Part shown: in pieces, positions 1 to 8,850 of the stretch
Numbering within the stretch: the stretch's first letter is position 1
Layout of the letters: every line of letters begins with the position of its first letter
Source: Dyadobacter sp. 3J3
Lineage (GTDB): Bacteria > Bacteroidota > Bacteroidia > Cytophagales > Spirosomataceae
Assembly: GCF_009801115.1 (NCBI RefSeq)
Contig: NZ_VTOL01000006.1
Location: forward strand, 186,001 to 250,000
Reading direction: 5' to 3'
Length of the DNA: 64,000 bases
The notes under the pieces: model-generated
What the model was told of the DNA's origin: nothing
What the model saw: the letters and a program-made list of their open reading frames with translations, nothing else
The model's database searches: none
Translations under genes and position numbers: made by a program

Positions 1-1058
1 TCGAATTTGTTTGTGGATTTGACATAGATGAACGAAAGATCGGGCTTCCGCTGGGTAAAGCTATTTTTGCCAAACCAAATTGTACGATCGTTTTGAATCC
101 CGATGTTAAGTCACCGGCTCCGGTTTATCGTTCACCTGTTATTGACGGTGTTTCTCCTCAAATGGCTGCCTACCCGGCCGAAAACCGTTTTGTAATAAAA
201 GATGAATTAAAAACAACGGATGTTTTAATTAATCCGGCAGGTTATGATACGAATCTTGTTGCTTCACTTCGTAAAGAGGTTATTGAGCACTTAAAAGATC
301 ATCAGGCCGAGATTCTGATCAATTATCTTCCGGTAGGCTCACAGCTTGCTACGGAGTTCTATGCCGAAATTTGCCTTGAACTGGGCATTTCACTGGTAAA
401 CTGCATTCCGGTTTTTATCGCATCCGACCCTGTTTGGGAGCAAAAATTTATAGACGCGGGAATTCCTATTATCGGGGATGATATGAGGAGTCAGTTTGGT
501 GCCAGCATTGTTTCTCAGATGTTGCAGGAACTTGCCTTTGAGCGCGGGCATCACGTAAAAGCGCACATTCAACGTAATGTTGGCGGTAATACAGATTTTC
601 TTAATATGGAGGATAAAAACCGTCTTAAATCAAAAAAAATATCAAAGGAAAATGTAATTCGTGCCCAAAATGATATCAGGGGTATTGCTACAAATGATAG
701 TTTTTTACATGCAGGGCCGTCTGAATATATTGCTTATTATGGTGATAACAAGGTTGCTAATTTCAGGTTGGAGCTGGAAGGATTTATGGGAGCTCCTGTC
801 ATTTTAGATGCGCAGCTGTCGGTGCAGGATTCTCCCAATTCAGCAGGCGTGGTCATTGATGCGATCCGCTACGTATACGTTGCCAGGGAACTTGGCCTGG
901 TCGGCGCACTCAGAGGTCCATCCGCGTCAACACAAAAAACACCGCCGCAGCAAATGATGTTCAGCGACGCAATTTATGAATGTCATGCACTTGCCAAAAG
1001 GGAGTTGACCGAATCGACAAAAAAACAGTTGAAGCCCGCGTCTTTTTTAGTGAGTTAA
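1..1058 (+). CDS. ino1: Inositol-3-phosphate synthase, 5' end outside window
   Basis: This enzyme converts glucose 6-phosphate to inositol 3-phosphate with bound NAD, in the cytoplasm; it is the entry step to inositol phospholipids. The frame is open from base 3 to the left edge, so the gene starts outside the window; the TTG at 93 is internal. Upstream codons read FVCGFDIDERKIG. Family hallmarks seen are LINYLPVGS, NCIPVFIASDP, GDDMRSQFGA, NVGGNTDFLNM, SKKISK and DSPNSAGVVIDA. These match the shorter archaeal/actinobacterial-type synthases. About 350 residues are visible. The product looks intact at its C-terminus. A weak hairpin follows at 1113-1146. Confidence 0.93.
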   Translation, partial: EFVCGFDIDERKIGLPLGKAIFAKPNCTIVLNPDVKSPAPVYRSPVIDGVSPQMAAYPAENRFVIKDELKTTDVLINPAGYDTNLVASLRKEVIEHLKDHQAEILINYLPVGSQLATEFYAEICLELGISLVNCIPVFIASDPVWEQKFIDAGIPIIGDDMRSQFGASIVSQMLQELAFERGHHVKAHIQRNVGGNTDFLNMEDKNRLKSKKISKENVIRAQNDIRGIATNDSFLHAGPSEYIAYYGDNKVANFRLELEGFMGAPVILDAQLSVQDSPNSAGVVIDAIRYVYVARELGLVGALRGPSASTQKTPPQQMMFSDAIYECHALAKRELTESTKKQLKPASFLVS

Positions 1059-1423
1059 ATTATATTTTTAGTATATGAAATTTTCAATTTTATCTATTGC
1101 TTTGTAAAATTGCCGGCTTCACTGTCTTTCGGGCATATGGAGCCGGTTATTTTAACGATAGTTAACGTCCCATTTCCGGCACGAAATATCCGGAATCAAT
1201 AGGCAGAATTTTGAGATTGGCTGGGAATCTGATTTGCATGTGGTATCAGATGCATTTGATCGATGACTGGCCGGAGAAGGAACTTACATTGGGGATCAGC
1301 AGATAATCCCGGATCGTTATGGGTATATTGAATAAGCGTTCACGACTTTTTTCTTTGCACAGAGCCGAGATGTAACCGGACAGGTAGGAGCTCCCAAACT
1401 TCCCGGCGCAAGGGAGTAAATTT
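1059..1423. other. Intergenic region, 365 bp, no gene seen
   Basis: No convincing reading frame was seen on either strand. A weak hairpin with arms CCGGCT (1113-1118) and AGCCGG (1141-1146) followed by a T-rich stretch may terminate the inositol-phosphate synthase transcript. The rest shows no clear promoter, repeat or RNA gene. Confidence 0.5.
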
Positions 1424-1852
1424 TCAGATCTTGGAATTGAGGCCCGAAAAAAACTGATCTACAAAACATATTTTAATTCCACGCGCTATGCTCTCGTAGC
1501 CATCCATCGTGATAGGTTTTGTAATAAATGTATTGATTCCTAACTGATAGGCCTGTTTTCTTAATGCAGCATCCTGGGAAGTGGAAACCATAAGCGCAGG
1601 AATATTTTTGAATTCAGGTTGGGACTTAATAATACTGATCGCTTCCAGGCCGTTAAGTCGCGGCATGTTCATATCAACAAGAATTAAGGTCAAATTTCTG
1701 GTTTTATTTTTACAACTGATCAGATCAACCAGATCCTGGCCGTCAGTAGCTTCAATAATAATTGTTTCAGGAAGTATTGAAATAATTGCTTCTCTTAAGA
1801 ACAAGCGGTCATCTTCGTCGTCATCTGCCAAATAAATTTCAACCTGTCCCAT
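1424..1852 (-). CDS. Single-domain response regulator (CheY/Rcp1-like)
   Basis: A stand-alone receiver domain of about 142 residues with no output domain. It presumably relays phosphate from a histidine kinase by protein contact. Receiver hallmarks are the acidic cluster LADDDEDD near residues 8-15, the phospho-acceptor Asp about residue 60 in LVDMNMPRLNG, the switch Ser/Thr in VSTS, and the Lys in ITKP. I chose the ATG at 1852 because the first beta strand (VEIYLADDD) begins right after it; the 28 codons upstream are not receiver-like. No kinase gene is adjacent, so it is an orphan here. The nearest kinase in the window (6104-7954) has its own LytTR partner. Confidence 0.88.
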   Translation of the reverse strand: MGQVEIYLADDDEDDRLFLREAIISILPETIIIEATDGQDLVDLISCKNKTRNLTLILVDMNMPRLNGLEAISIIKSQPEFKNIPALMVSTSQDAALRKQAYQLGINTFITKPITMDGYESIARGIKICFVDQFFSGLNSKI

Positions 1853-2010
1853 TAAAAATTTGTTCACTATTGATTTGACAAACTCGACAGCTGCTACTTT
1901 TTGCAGCTTTGATAGGTAAAGATAATTTTTAATCAATAGGTTTCAAATTAATTTGATCGTATCAAATTATTTCGACCGTACAGATTGTCAGGATTAAAAG
2001 ATAAAATTTT

Positions 2011-2829
2011 TCACTTCGGCTTTTGGTAGTCTTGATCAGTGATAACTATCTCATCACCCTCAAGTAAAATACCATTTTGCAGGCTGACGAGATTTTGCCC
2101 GAAAAAAATATTTTTATCAACTTTCCTGTAGGTAGCCAATGTTTTTAAAGGTTCAGAACTTTTCTGGCCAGTTTCAGGATCAATACTTACCATAACACAC
2201 CGTTCACAAGGTTTGGCTACGATAAATTCTACCTGACCGATCCTGATCTTTTTCCATGAATCTTCTGCGAAAGGCTCCGTGCCGGAAATGATAAAATTTG
2301 GTCTGAAGCGATTCATCGTTACAGGCTGTTCAAGTCTGCTGTTAAGGTCTTGCAAAGAACCTTCTGAAATTAAAAGATAAGGGAAATCATCGGCGAAACT
2401 AACCTTTGCTTCTTTGCCTGTGTAAGCGGGATCCATCTTTCTCAGCGAGTGTTCCGACATTTCAACAATACGTACATTTTTTCCCAATTGGCTGCTTAGC
2501 CACTTATCAGCCTGGTCGCACACTGTACGGGCCAGCACAATGTCGTCCCAAACCTTGACCTGAATTGTTTGCCTGGAAATGGATTCGAATGGAACAAGGA
2601 TCTGGTTGCCAACCTGAAGCCTATGTGAAATCATAAGACCCTTGTCAAAAATTTCGACATCGAGCAATGCCATATTTGCATTCACACGCTGGGTTAAAAA
2701 CTTACCTTTTTCATCCACGATCATCCAACGGCGGTCGTATTGCAAACCTTCTTCTTTAACATGTGCCTTTTTCTGACGTATTCCGCCAAGTGATTTCACC
2801 GGATAAATCCATATTTCGGACAAAAGCAT
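2011..2829 (-). CDS. MOSC domain protein (YcbX/mARC-like)
   Basis: Predicted 272-residue protein with an N-terminal beta-barrel MOSC_N region (about 1-120, beginning IWIYPVKSLGG) and a C-terminal MOSC domain (about 140-270). MOSC proteins bind molybdenum cofactor and, in the YcbX/mARC group, help reduce N-hydroxylated compounds with a redox partner. Seen here are RFRPNFI near 174-180 and the conserved Cys in KPCERCVMVSIDP (Cys208 and Cys211); in the family one such Cys ligates molybdenum. No fused ferredoxin domain is present, unlike E. coli YcbX. It is divergently oriented to the flavoprotein gene at 2946. The exact substrate cannot be read from the sequence. Confidence 0.85.
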   Translation of the reverse strand: MLLSEIWIYPVKSLGGIRQKKAHVKEEGLQYDRRWMIVDEKGKFLTQRVNANMALLDVEIFDKGLMISHRLQVGNQILVPFESISRQTIQVKVWDDIVLARTVCDQADKWLSSQLGKNVRIVEMSEHSLRKMDPAYTGKEAKVSFADDFPYLLISEGSLQDLNSRLEQPVTMNRFRPNFIISGTEPFAEDSWKKIRIGQVEFIVAKPCERCVMVSIDPETGQKSSEPLKTLATYRKVDKNIFFGQNLVSLQNGILLEGDEIVITDQDYQKPK

Positions 2830-2945
2830 GAGCGGTTTCGGGTTGATTTCTACACCCTGCTTAAAAAACCATTCCCCCGTGACGCTGGTACAATTATTTA
2901 TAAGTTGAAAAATCTTACCCTTAACTTGTTGTACACTATTAATTT

Positions 2946-4670
2946 ATGATGCCAAACAAACCCGTAAAAAGTCGAATAGCCATATTGGGTGGCGGTCCCA
3001 GTGCATTATTTGTTTTTAAAAGATTTGTTGAAGCGGCCGACACAGATCTTGAAATGCACATTTTTGAAGCGAAAAAATTATTGGGAGCCGGTATGCCTTA
3101 TAGTTATGAAGGTGCTAACAAAGAGCACGTTACAAATGTGTCAGATAATGAAATTCCCGAAATTGTGACATCCATTGAAACCTGGATAGAAACACTTTCC
3201 ACAGAAAGTCTGGCGAAGTTTAATATCGAGAAAGAAAATTTCAATGAATATAAGGTTTTACCGCGTTTATTGTTTGGACAATATTTGTCCGCTCAGTTTA
3301 CCTTGCTGCTTGAAAAAGCAAAATCAAATGGGCTTACGACGATTGTCCATCTGGGAAGCAGGGTGATTGACATCGTGGATAATCCTGATACCGGAAAGGT
3401 TTTGATTGAAACTGCGGAAAAAGAAAGTTTGGAATTTGATAAGGTAATTATTTGCACCGGACACAAATGGCCTGTAAAATATGAAGGTGTTGTGGCCGGT
3501 TACTTTGATTCTCCTTACCCACCTGCCAAATTGGAATTAAAGCTGAATCATGCTATTGCAATTAAAGGTTCATCGCTTACAGCTGTTGACGCACTGCGGA
3601 CGCTGGCACGTAATAATGGTACTTTCGATAAGGATAAAAATGGGAAAGTTCGCTTTCTGGCATCGAAAGATAGTCCTGATTTTAAACTCGTAATGCATTC
3701 AAGAAATGGCCTGCTTCCGGCTGTCCGTTTCCATCTTGAAGATCCGCTTGTATCAAATGATTCTTTACTGAGCCAGGAGGAAATTCAGAAAAACAAAACA
3801 GAAAATAACGGGTTCCTTTCGCTGGACTTTGTGTTTGAAAAGGAATTTAAGGATTTATTTAAAGACAAGGATCCAAAGTTCTACGAAAGTATAAAGGAGC
3901 TTAGTATGGAAGACTTTGTAGATTCCATGATGAGTCAACGGGAGAGTGCAGAACCATTTTCACTTTTCAAAAAAGAATATGAAGAGGCTGAGAAATCAAT
4001 CAAAAGAAAGGAATCCATCTACTGGAAGGAAGTGCTGGCTATCCTCAGTTTTGCTATGAACTATCCTGCAAAATATTTGTCAGCTGAGGATATGCAACGA
4101 CTTCAAAAAGTATTAATGCCTTTAATATCAGTCGTTATCGCTTTTGTTCCTCAAAGTTCCTGTGAAGAGTTACTTGCCCTGCATGCCGCAGGAAAGCTGG
4201 AAATTGTTGCAGTAGGAGAGACGGGTGAAACAGAGGCGGAAAAAATTAAGGGCGGTATTACCTATCATTATAAGGGCGAAAACGGAGCAGATCAATCCGA
4301 TTATTATCAGACTTTCGTTGATTGTGTTGGCCAGCCGCATCTGGATTATGAAGACTTTCCGTTCAAAGGTTTGTTTGAGAATGAAGCCATAAGTCCAGCA
4401 CGGATTAAGTTTGAATCTTCGGAAAAAGCCAGGTTAGCAATGAATGGAGGAAATAAAAATATCGAAAAATCAGGAGATGATTATTATTTGAAAGTGCCCG
4501 GAATAACGATCAATGACAACTTTCAGATTGTCGACAACAACGGCAAGGCTAATAAAAGGATTTATATCATGGCCGTTCCTTATATCGGCGGGTACAATCC
4601 TGATTATTCAGGACTGGATTTCTGCGAGCAGGCTTCGTCCAATATTGTTGAAACAATTCTTGATATTTAG
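2946..4670 (+). CDS. FAD/NAD(P)-binding protein (NAD_binding_9 family)
   Basis: A 574-residue predicted flavoprotein. The N-terminus holds a dinucleotide-binding Rossmann motif, AILGGGPSALFVFKRF, followed by an acidic strand end (MHIFEA), as expected for FAD binding. A second region around VIICTGHKWP resembles the ATG-like motif of FAD-dependent oxidoreductases. The family is annotated as FAD-NAD(P)-binding and its reaction is mostly unknown. There is no signal peptide, so it is probably cytoplasmic. Two adjacent ATG codons (2946 and 2949) could both serve. It stands alone, head-to-head with the MOSC gene. A link between the two, for example as redox partner, is only a guess from position. 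Confidence 0.8.
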   Translation: MMPNKPVKSRIAILGGGPSALFVFKRFVEAADTDLEMHIFEAKKLLGAGMPYSYEGANKEHVTNVSDNEIPEIVTSIETWIETLSTESLAKFNIEKENFNEYKVLPRLLFGQYLSAQFTLLLEKAKSNGLTTIVHLGSRVIDIVDNPDTGKVLIETAEKESLEFDKVIICTGHKWPVKYEGVVAGYFDSPYPPAKLELKLNHAIAIKGSSLTAVDALRTLARNNGTFDKDKNGKVRFLASKDSPDFKLVMHSRNGLLPAVRFHLEDPLVSNDSLLSQEEIQKNKTENNGFLSLDFVFEKEFKDLFKDKDPKFYESIKELSMEDFVDSMMSQRESAEPFSLFKKEYEEAEKSIKRKESIYWKEVLAILSFAMNYPAKYLSAEDMQRLQKVLMPLISVVIAFVPQSSCEELLALHAAGKLEIVAVGETGETEAEKIKGGITYHYKGENGADQSDYYQTFVDCVGQPHLDYEDFPFKGLFENEAISPARIKFESSEKARLAMNGGNKNIEKSGDDYYLKVPGITINDNFQIVDNNGKANKRIYIMAVPYIGGYNPDYSGLDFCEQASSNIVETILDI

Positions 4671-4684
4671 CAAATGATTTGTTT

Positions 4685-4888
4685 TTAATACCAACCCAGA
4701 AGTTTTATGTGGAGCGGAAACCAGTGTTTTCCCGTGCTGATGATGATCAGTATCAGTATGATGAGATAATTCATTTTCCACCACTTTTTTGCAGGCTGGG
4801 TTGGAGGAGCATAAATCTTTTTAAATAAGATAATGACCACAGAAGTCTGTATCAAAAATGGCATGATCGAAAAGGAATCTGATATCAT
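4685..4888 (-). CDS. Small putative membrane protein, possibly the remnant of a longer gene
   Basis: A 67-residue reading frame with two hydrophobic stretches (MPFLIQTSVVIILF and NYLIILILIIIS) separated by a basic, Pro-rich loop. I do not recognise the family. The same frame stays open upstream to an ATG at 5018-5020 except for one in-frame TGA at 4937-4939, so the 67-residue frame could be the C-terminal part of a longer protein broken by one stop. It ends close to and convergent with the flavoprotein gene at 2946-4670. Whether it is expressed is unknown; the opposite-strand frame at 4833-5039 looks less protein-like. Confidence 0.4.
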   Translation of the reverse strand: MISDSFSIMPFLIQTSVVIILFKKIYAPPTQPAKKWWKMNYLIILILIIISTGKHWFPLHIKLLGWY

Positions 4889-5240
4889 TGAGGTTGGTGA
4901 TTTTGATGCTGGAACATTGGTAAATACAAGAGGATTTCACATTTTGGGAAATGACAGCGAGCTTTTGGCGTCCTTATTATTTTCCATGAATAGTGAAATC
5001 CTTGTTTCTACGTTGAGCATAATAAATAACACGGTTTAAATATATAGTCCTCTTAGTTGTACTGCTTTGAAATGTATGTGAATGCTACTATAATAGCAGT
5101 GAAAATCATTTTTTTGTATGTAGAAAAATGTCTGCGCCTTTTCAATAGCATTAATTATCAAAGTCGACTTACTAAAAAGGCCGCCTCGAAAGTTTGAAAG
5201 AATGCCTCGAATCCGTAATTTTCTGTAAATAAAACTCAAA

Positions 5241-6017
5241 TTGGAAAACCGGATACAAGTTTTGATTGTGGAAGATGAGGCAGTACTTGCCATGTATGTC
5301 AGTGATTTGCTTGAAGCTCAGGGTTACGCTATTGTAGAAGTGGCTGATAATGGCAGGGAAGCATTATCGGTTTATAAGGATAACCGGGTTGATATACTGC
5401 TTTGTGATATTCATTTGAAGGGTGATTGGGATGGAATTGAAACAGCCAGGCAAATCATTGCATTCAAGCCCGTTCCTGTAATTTATCTTACTGCTTTTGC
5501 CGACAAACAAACCATTGAAAGGGCGAAGGAAACATTTCCTGCCGCATATCTTACCAAACCAGTAAGGCCTGAAAATCTTGGAATAGCAATTGATCTCGCC
5601 CTTCACAACTTTGCACAGGGAAAGCTTGCCGCAAAAAAAACAGAATTAAAAAATGCTGAACCGGCAGATAAGGAAACGGCTGGCAAGGAGTCAATATTAC
5701 TTATTGATGATCAGGTGTTTATAAAGCATAATTATCAGTTTGTTCGTATCAGTCTTGATGAAATTCTCCTTCTGGAAGCTGATAATACGTATACCAATAT
5801 TATGGTCAAAGGTCAAAAATATGCATTACGTCTGACGCTCGGAAATACCCAACAGAGGCTAGGCTATGAGTCTCTGGTTCGTGTACACCGGTCTTTTGTA
5901 GTCAATGTGAGGAAAATAACCGGTTTTAATGACCGGGAGATTTTTATTGATTCGTTCACCGTCCCGCTTGGAGCGCAGTATAAAGAAGATTTTATGAAGC
6001 AATTCCATATCCGCTGA
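5241..6017 (+). CDS. LytTR-family response regulator
   Basis: A 258-residue response regulator: receiver domain about 4-120 and LytTR DNA-binding domain about 160-255. The receiver shows the acidic pair Glu11-Asp12 (IVEDEA), phospho-acceptor Asp56 (LLCDIHLKG), Thr in YLTAF and Lys in LTKP. The LytTR part contains LLLEADNTYTNI and LVRVHRSFVVNV, typical of the family. The start is TTG at 5241: an in-frame TAA lies at 5226-5228 and the next ATG (5293) would delete the first beta strand. It lies 86 bp upstream of the kinase at 6104 on the same strand, so the two probably form one two-component system that senses an unknown signal. Confidence 0.9.
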   Translation: MENRIQVLIVEDEAVLAMYVSDLLEAQGYAIVEVADNGREALSVYKDNRVDILLCDIHLKGDWDGIETARQIIAFKPVPVIYLTAFADKQTIERAKETFPAAYLTKPVRPENLGIAIDLALHNFAQGKLAAKKTELKNAEPADKETAGKESILLIDDQVFIKHNYQFVRISLDEILLLEADNTYTNIMVKGQKYALRLTLGNTQQRLGYESLVRVHRSFVVNVRKITGFNDREIFIDSFTVPLGAQYKEDFMKQFHIR

Positions 6018-6103
6018 AAATAAGAACAGACAGTTTTCCCGGATAAAAATAAATCTCATACTAACCCGGAAGATTTGACTTTCTTTGCTAAAACCCTCAC
6101 GTT

Positions 6104-7954
6104 ATGAAATTTCGTTTACTACTAATAAGCTTGCTTGCATTTGGTGGATTCAAATCATTCAGCCAATCTGGTGCTGGAAATAACCTGGCTTCGGTAGAAA
6201 ATCAGTTTGAAGGTATGTCTGATTCGGCGCGTTTTGAAAAGGTAACAGCCTACTGCGACTCGCTTGTGGATCAGCATAAATATACAGAAGCGCTCACAGG
6301 AACAGTATATTTGATGCAAATTGCCCGGCGGTTTTCCGACAGATCTTTCATAGGCCGTGCTTACCTGGCCACAGCCTACTTGGAGAAAAGTCAGAATAAA
6401 TCCAGTGAGGCGATTACGCAGTATCAAAAGGCATATGAAGAATTTATAGCGGCTGGTAATTTCCGGAAACAGGTTCGTGTTTTACAGATGATCGCTGGTA
6501 TTTATCTGGATTTAAACGACTTAAAATTGTCAGAGTATTATTGTCAAAGAGCTTTGGTGATTATCGACAAAAATAATTTGCAGTCTTTAAAAACAAGTAT
6601 TTATACGGATCTTGCCACGATTGAAGACATTAGAAAGAATTATAACAAAGCGCTTCAATATAATTCAGATGCAATCCGGATAGCAAAGGAAAACAATTTG
6701 ATCTATCTGGAAACATTACTAAACCGATGTATCATACTTAAAAACGCTGGGGAATATCAGAAATCAGCAGATTCTTATCTGGAATGTCTTAAGCAAGCCA
6801 GAGCGCAAAAGGAAAGTTTTGTGGAAGGAATTGTTTACGTGAATCTTCCTAATACGCTTCTGGCGCTCAACCGTGTTGCTGAGGCCGAAACTTACATAAA
6901 TAAGGCACTTGACTGGGCCAAAAGTATACAAGCGGGATTGAACGTCATGGTCAGTATATATGAAACCATTACCATGATAAATGAAAAGAAGGGAGATTAT
7001 AAACAGGCGCTGTTTTCTCAAAAACGATGGTATGCATACCGCGACAGTATTTTGAATGAGGAAAAAAGCAGACAGCTGATTGAGACCGAAACTCAGTTTC
7101 AGACCAGGGAAAAACAGCAGCAGATTCAGCAGCTTGATGAAGATAATCGCAGCAAGAAAAAACAACTTTGGTGGCTCGCTGCCGGGGTTTCTATATTGCT
7201 GATTTTATTGGTTGTAGAGCTGCTGCAATATCGAAAAATTCAAAGTGTGAACAGACAACTGAACCACACAAATCTAACACTCGGCAAGGCCAACCAGCAG
7301 ATTAGTATGCAGTCCGGGCAGCTTAAACAGCTCATGCAGGAGCTCCACCATAGGGTGAAAAATAATCTGGCCATTATTTCAAGTCTGCTCTACTTGCAGG
7401 CAAACCGGCTTGATGACAAAAAAGCTGTTCAGGCCGTTTTGGACGGACAACAGCGTGTGGAGGCAATGTCACTCATTCATCAGCAACTTTATCAAACCGA
7501 TAATGTAACACGCGTGGGGATGCAGGAATATATCAGTGATTTGGTTAAAGGTTTGATGCAATCTTTTCACTATCAGGAAAAACTGGATCTGACATTGCAA
7601 GTTGAGGATATTTCTCTGGATGTAGAACTGGCCGTTCCTTTGGGATTAATTATTAATGAGCTGGTAACCAATGTTTTTAAACATGCTTTTAATCAAGTTC
7701 AGCAGCCGGGATTAATAATTCGTTTATGGCATACAGATCATCTTTTCCTGGAAGTGAAAGATAATGGTCCTGGTGTGGATCCTGAAACCTGGAAAAAAGC
7801 AGGACAGACTTTTGGGAAAAGACTGGTGATTTCGCTTGTCAAACAGGCAGGCGGAGCATTGCAGGTCAGCTCGGATCAAGGGGCACGTTTTTTACTAACA
7901 CTTCCCGCAGTTTCAGAAAATTTACCAGATTTTCTGGCCGAGGTAAAGGAATAA
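6104..7954 (+). CDS. TPR-containing sensor histidine kinase (HisKA_2)
   Basis: A 616-residue kinase with signal peptide (ending about SFSQS), a periplasmic array of TPR-like helices to about residue 340, one membrane helix around 354-372 (LWWLAAGVSILLILLVVEL), then a cytoplasmic coiled region, an H-box of the HisKA_2 type near residue 415 (ELHHRVKNNLAIISSLL), and an ATPase domain with N-box near 517 (NELVTNVFKHAF) and G1 motif near 553 (VKDNGPGVD). It autophosphorylates on the His in LHHRVKNN and most likely phosphorylates the LytTR regulator just upstream. The TPR sensor suggests a peptide or protein ligand in the periplasm, but none can be named. Confidence 0.92.
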   Translation: MKFRLLLISLLAFGGFKSFSQSGAGNNLASVENQFEGMSDSARFEKVTAYCDSLVDQHKYTEALTGTVYLMQIARRFSDRSFIGRAYLATAYLEKSQNKSSEAITQYQKAYEEFIAAGNFRKQVRVLQMIAGIYLDLNDLKLSEYYCQRALVIIDKNNLQSLKTSIYTDLATIEDIRKNYNKALQYNSDAIRIAKENNLIYLETLLNRCIILKNAGEYQKSADSYLECLKQARAQKESFVEGIVYVNLPNTLLALNRVAEAETYINKALDWAKSIQAGLNVMVSIYETITMINEKKGDYKQALFSQKRWYAYRDSILNEEKSRQLIETETQFQTREKQQQIQQLDEDNRSKKKQLWWLAAGVSILLILLVVELLQYRKIQSVNRQLNHTNLTLGKANQQISMQSGQLKQLMQELHHRVKNNLAIISSLLYLQANRLDDKKAVQAVLDGQQRVEAMSLIHQQLYQTDNVTRVGMQEYISDLVKGLMQSFHYQEKLDLTLQVEDISLDVELAVPLGLIINELVTNVFKHAFNQVQQPGLIIRLWHTDHLFLEVKDNGPGVDPETWKKAGQTFGKRLVISLVKQAGGALQVSSDQGARFLLTLPAVSENLPDFLAEVKE

Positions 7955-7995
7955 CGCTAATAAGAAGGAACATTGCTTTTGTCACATTAACTTTT

Positions 7996-8724
7996 TCACT
8001 CCGGTATGAATTCTCCCAGTAAATTCCAGTCCATGCCGTTTCCCCAGCCTTGTCCGTGATCGCTCGTACTTTTAATCTTATGGGTTTCGCTGATTTGGTA
8101 TTCGCCGTATGTTAATAATGAAAGAATTGATCCCGGTCGCAAATGCTCACTTGCCCAGGTTAAGGGAGAATCTCCATTCACATCTTTTGCTGTTTTGTCA
8201 GCCCCATTTTTTAACAAATATTGAATAGTTTGTTCATCCGCATAAGCTGCTGCTCTGTGCAGAGGCGTTTCTCCTTTGGTTCTTACATCACGCATAAAAG
8301 CACCGGTTTCAATACCCGGAACTGTTTTGGCATTCACTTGTGCGCCTTTTTCGATAAGAAGTTTTACCACAAAATAGTAATAAGGACGTCCAGCTTTGGA
8401 AAGTGCACCATGCAAAGGAGTTTCACCGGTTTTATCTATCCTTGCATTTGGATCTGCCCCGTTATTAATCAGGAAATCACAGACTTTCCAATGTCCGAAA
8501 TAGGCGGCGTGCCCTAGTTCCTGATTAAGATTTAGCGTGTCAAGTTTTCCTCCGGCCGATAAGACGGCTCTAAGTCCGGTAGTGTCATTGTAATAGACCA
8601 GCCATTGCAAAGGTTTAATTTGACCAATCTGAAGAATTTCCTGCCAATCTGGTTTTTTTATCAGTTCAACAATCAGATCTGTTCTTCCCTTGCTGATTAA
8701 TTCCAGCATTTTTTCAACTTCCAT
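7996..8724 (-). CDS. Ankyrin-repeat protein
   Basis: About 242 residues made largely of ankyrin repeats, seen as GHAAYFGHWKVCDFLINNGA, TGETPLHGALSKAG, KGETPLHRAAAY and DVNGDSPLTWASEH. Such repeats mediate protein-protein contacts; no catalytic domain is attached. There is no signal peptide, so it is probably cytoplasmic. The ATG at 8724 (MEVEKMLEL) is preferred over a TTG three codons upstream. It is convergent with the sensor kinase gene, with a gap of about 40 bp and no obvious terminator. Partner proteins cannot be inferred. Confidence 0.85.
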   Translation of the reverse strand: MEVEKMLELISKGRTDLIVELIKKPDWQEILQIGQIKPLQWLVYYNDTTGLRAVLSAGGKLDTLNLNQELGHAAYFGHWKVCDFLINNGADPNARIDKTGETPLHGALSKAGRPYYYFVVKLLIEKGAQVNAKTVPGIETGAFMRDVRTKGETPLHRAAAYADEQTIQYLLKNGADKTAKDVNGDSPLTWASEHLRPGSILSLLTYGEYQISETHKIKSTSDHGQGWGNGMDWNLLGEFIPE

Positions 8725-8850
8725 GACCCGCAACTGTTAAAAGTAAGGTCAAACAAGTTATTAAATTTTAGGGTTGCGATCAATGATATAATTGAAATAT
8801 TCTTTCGGTATTATTTCAAATTTACCCGGTTTTTAGTTGGTCAGATCGTT

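Noticed and set aside
4833..5039. Plus-strand 68-codon frame overlapping the small membrane protein
   Set aside because: No recognisable motif, ends in the unrelated gap, and lies antisense to a frame with clear membrane segments.
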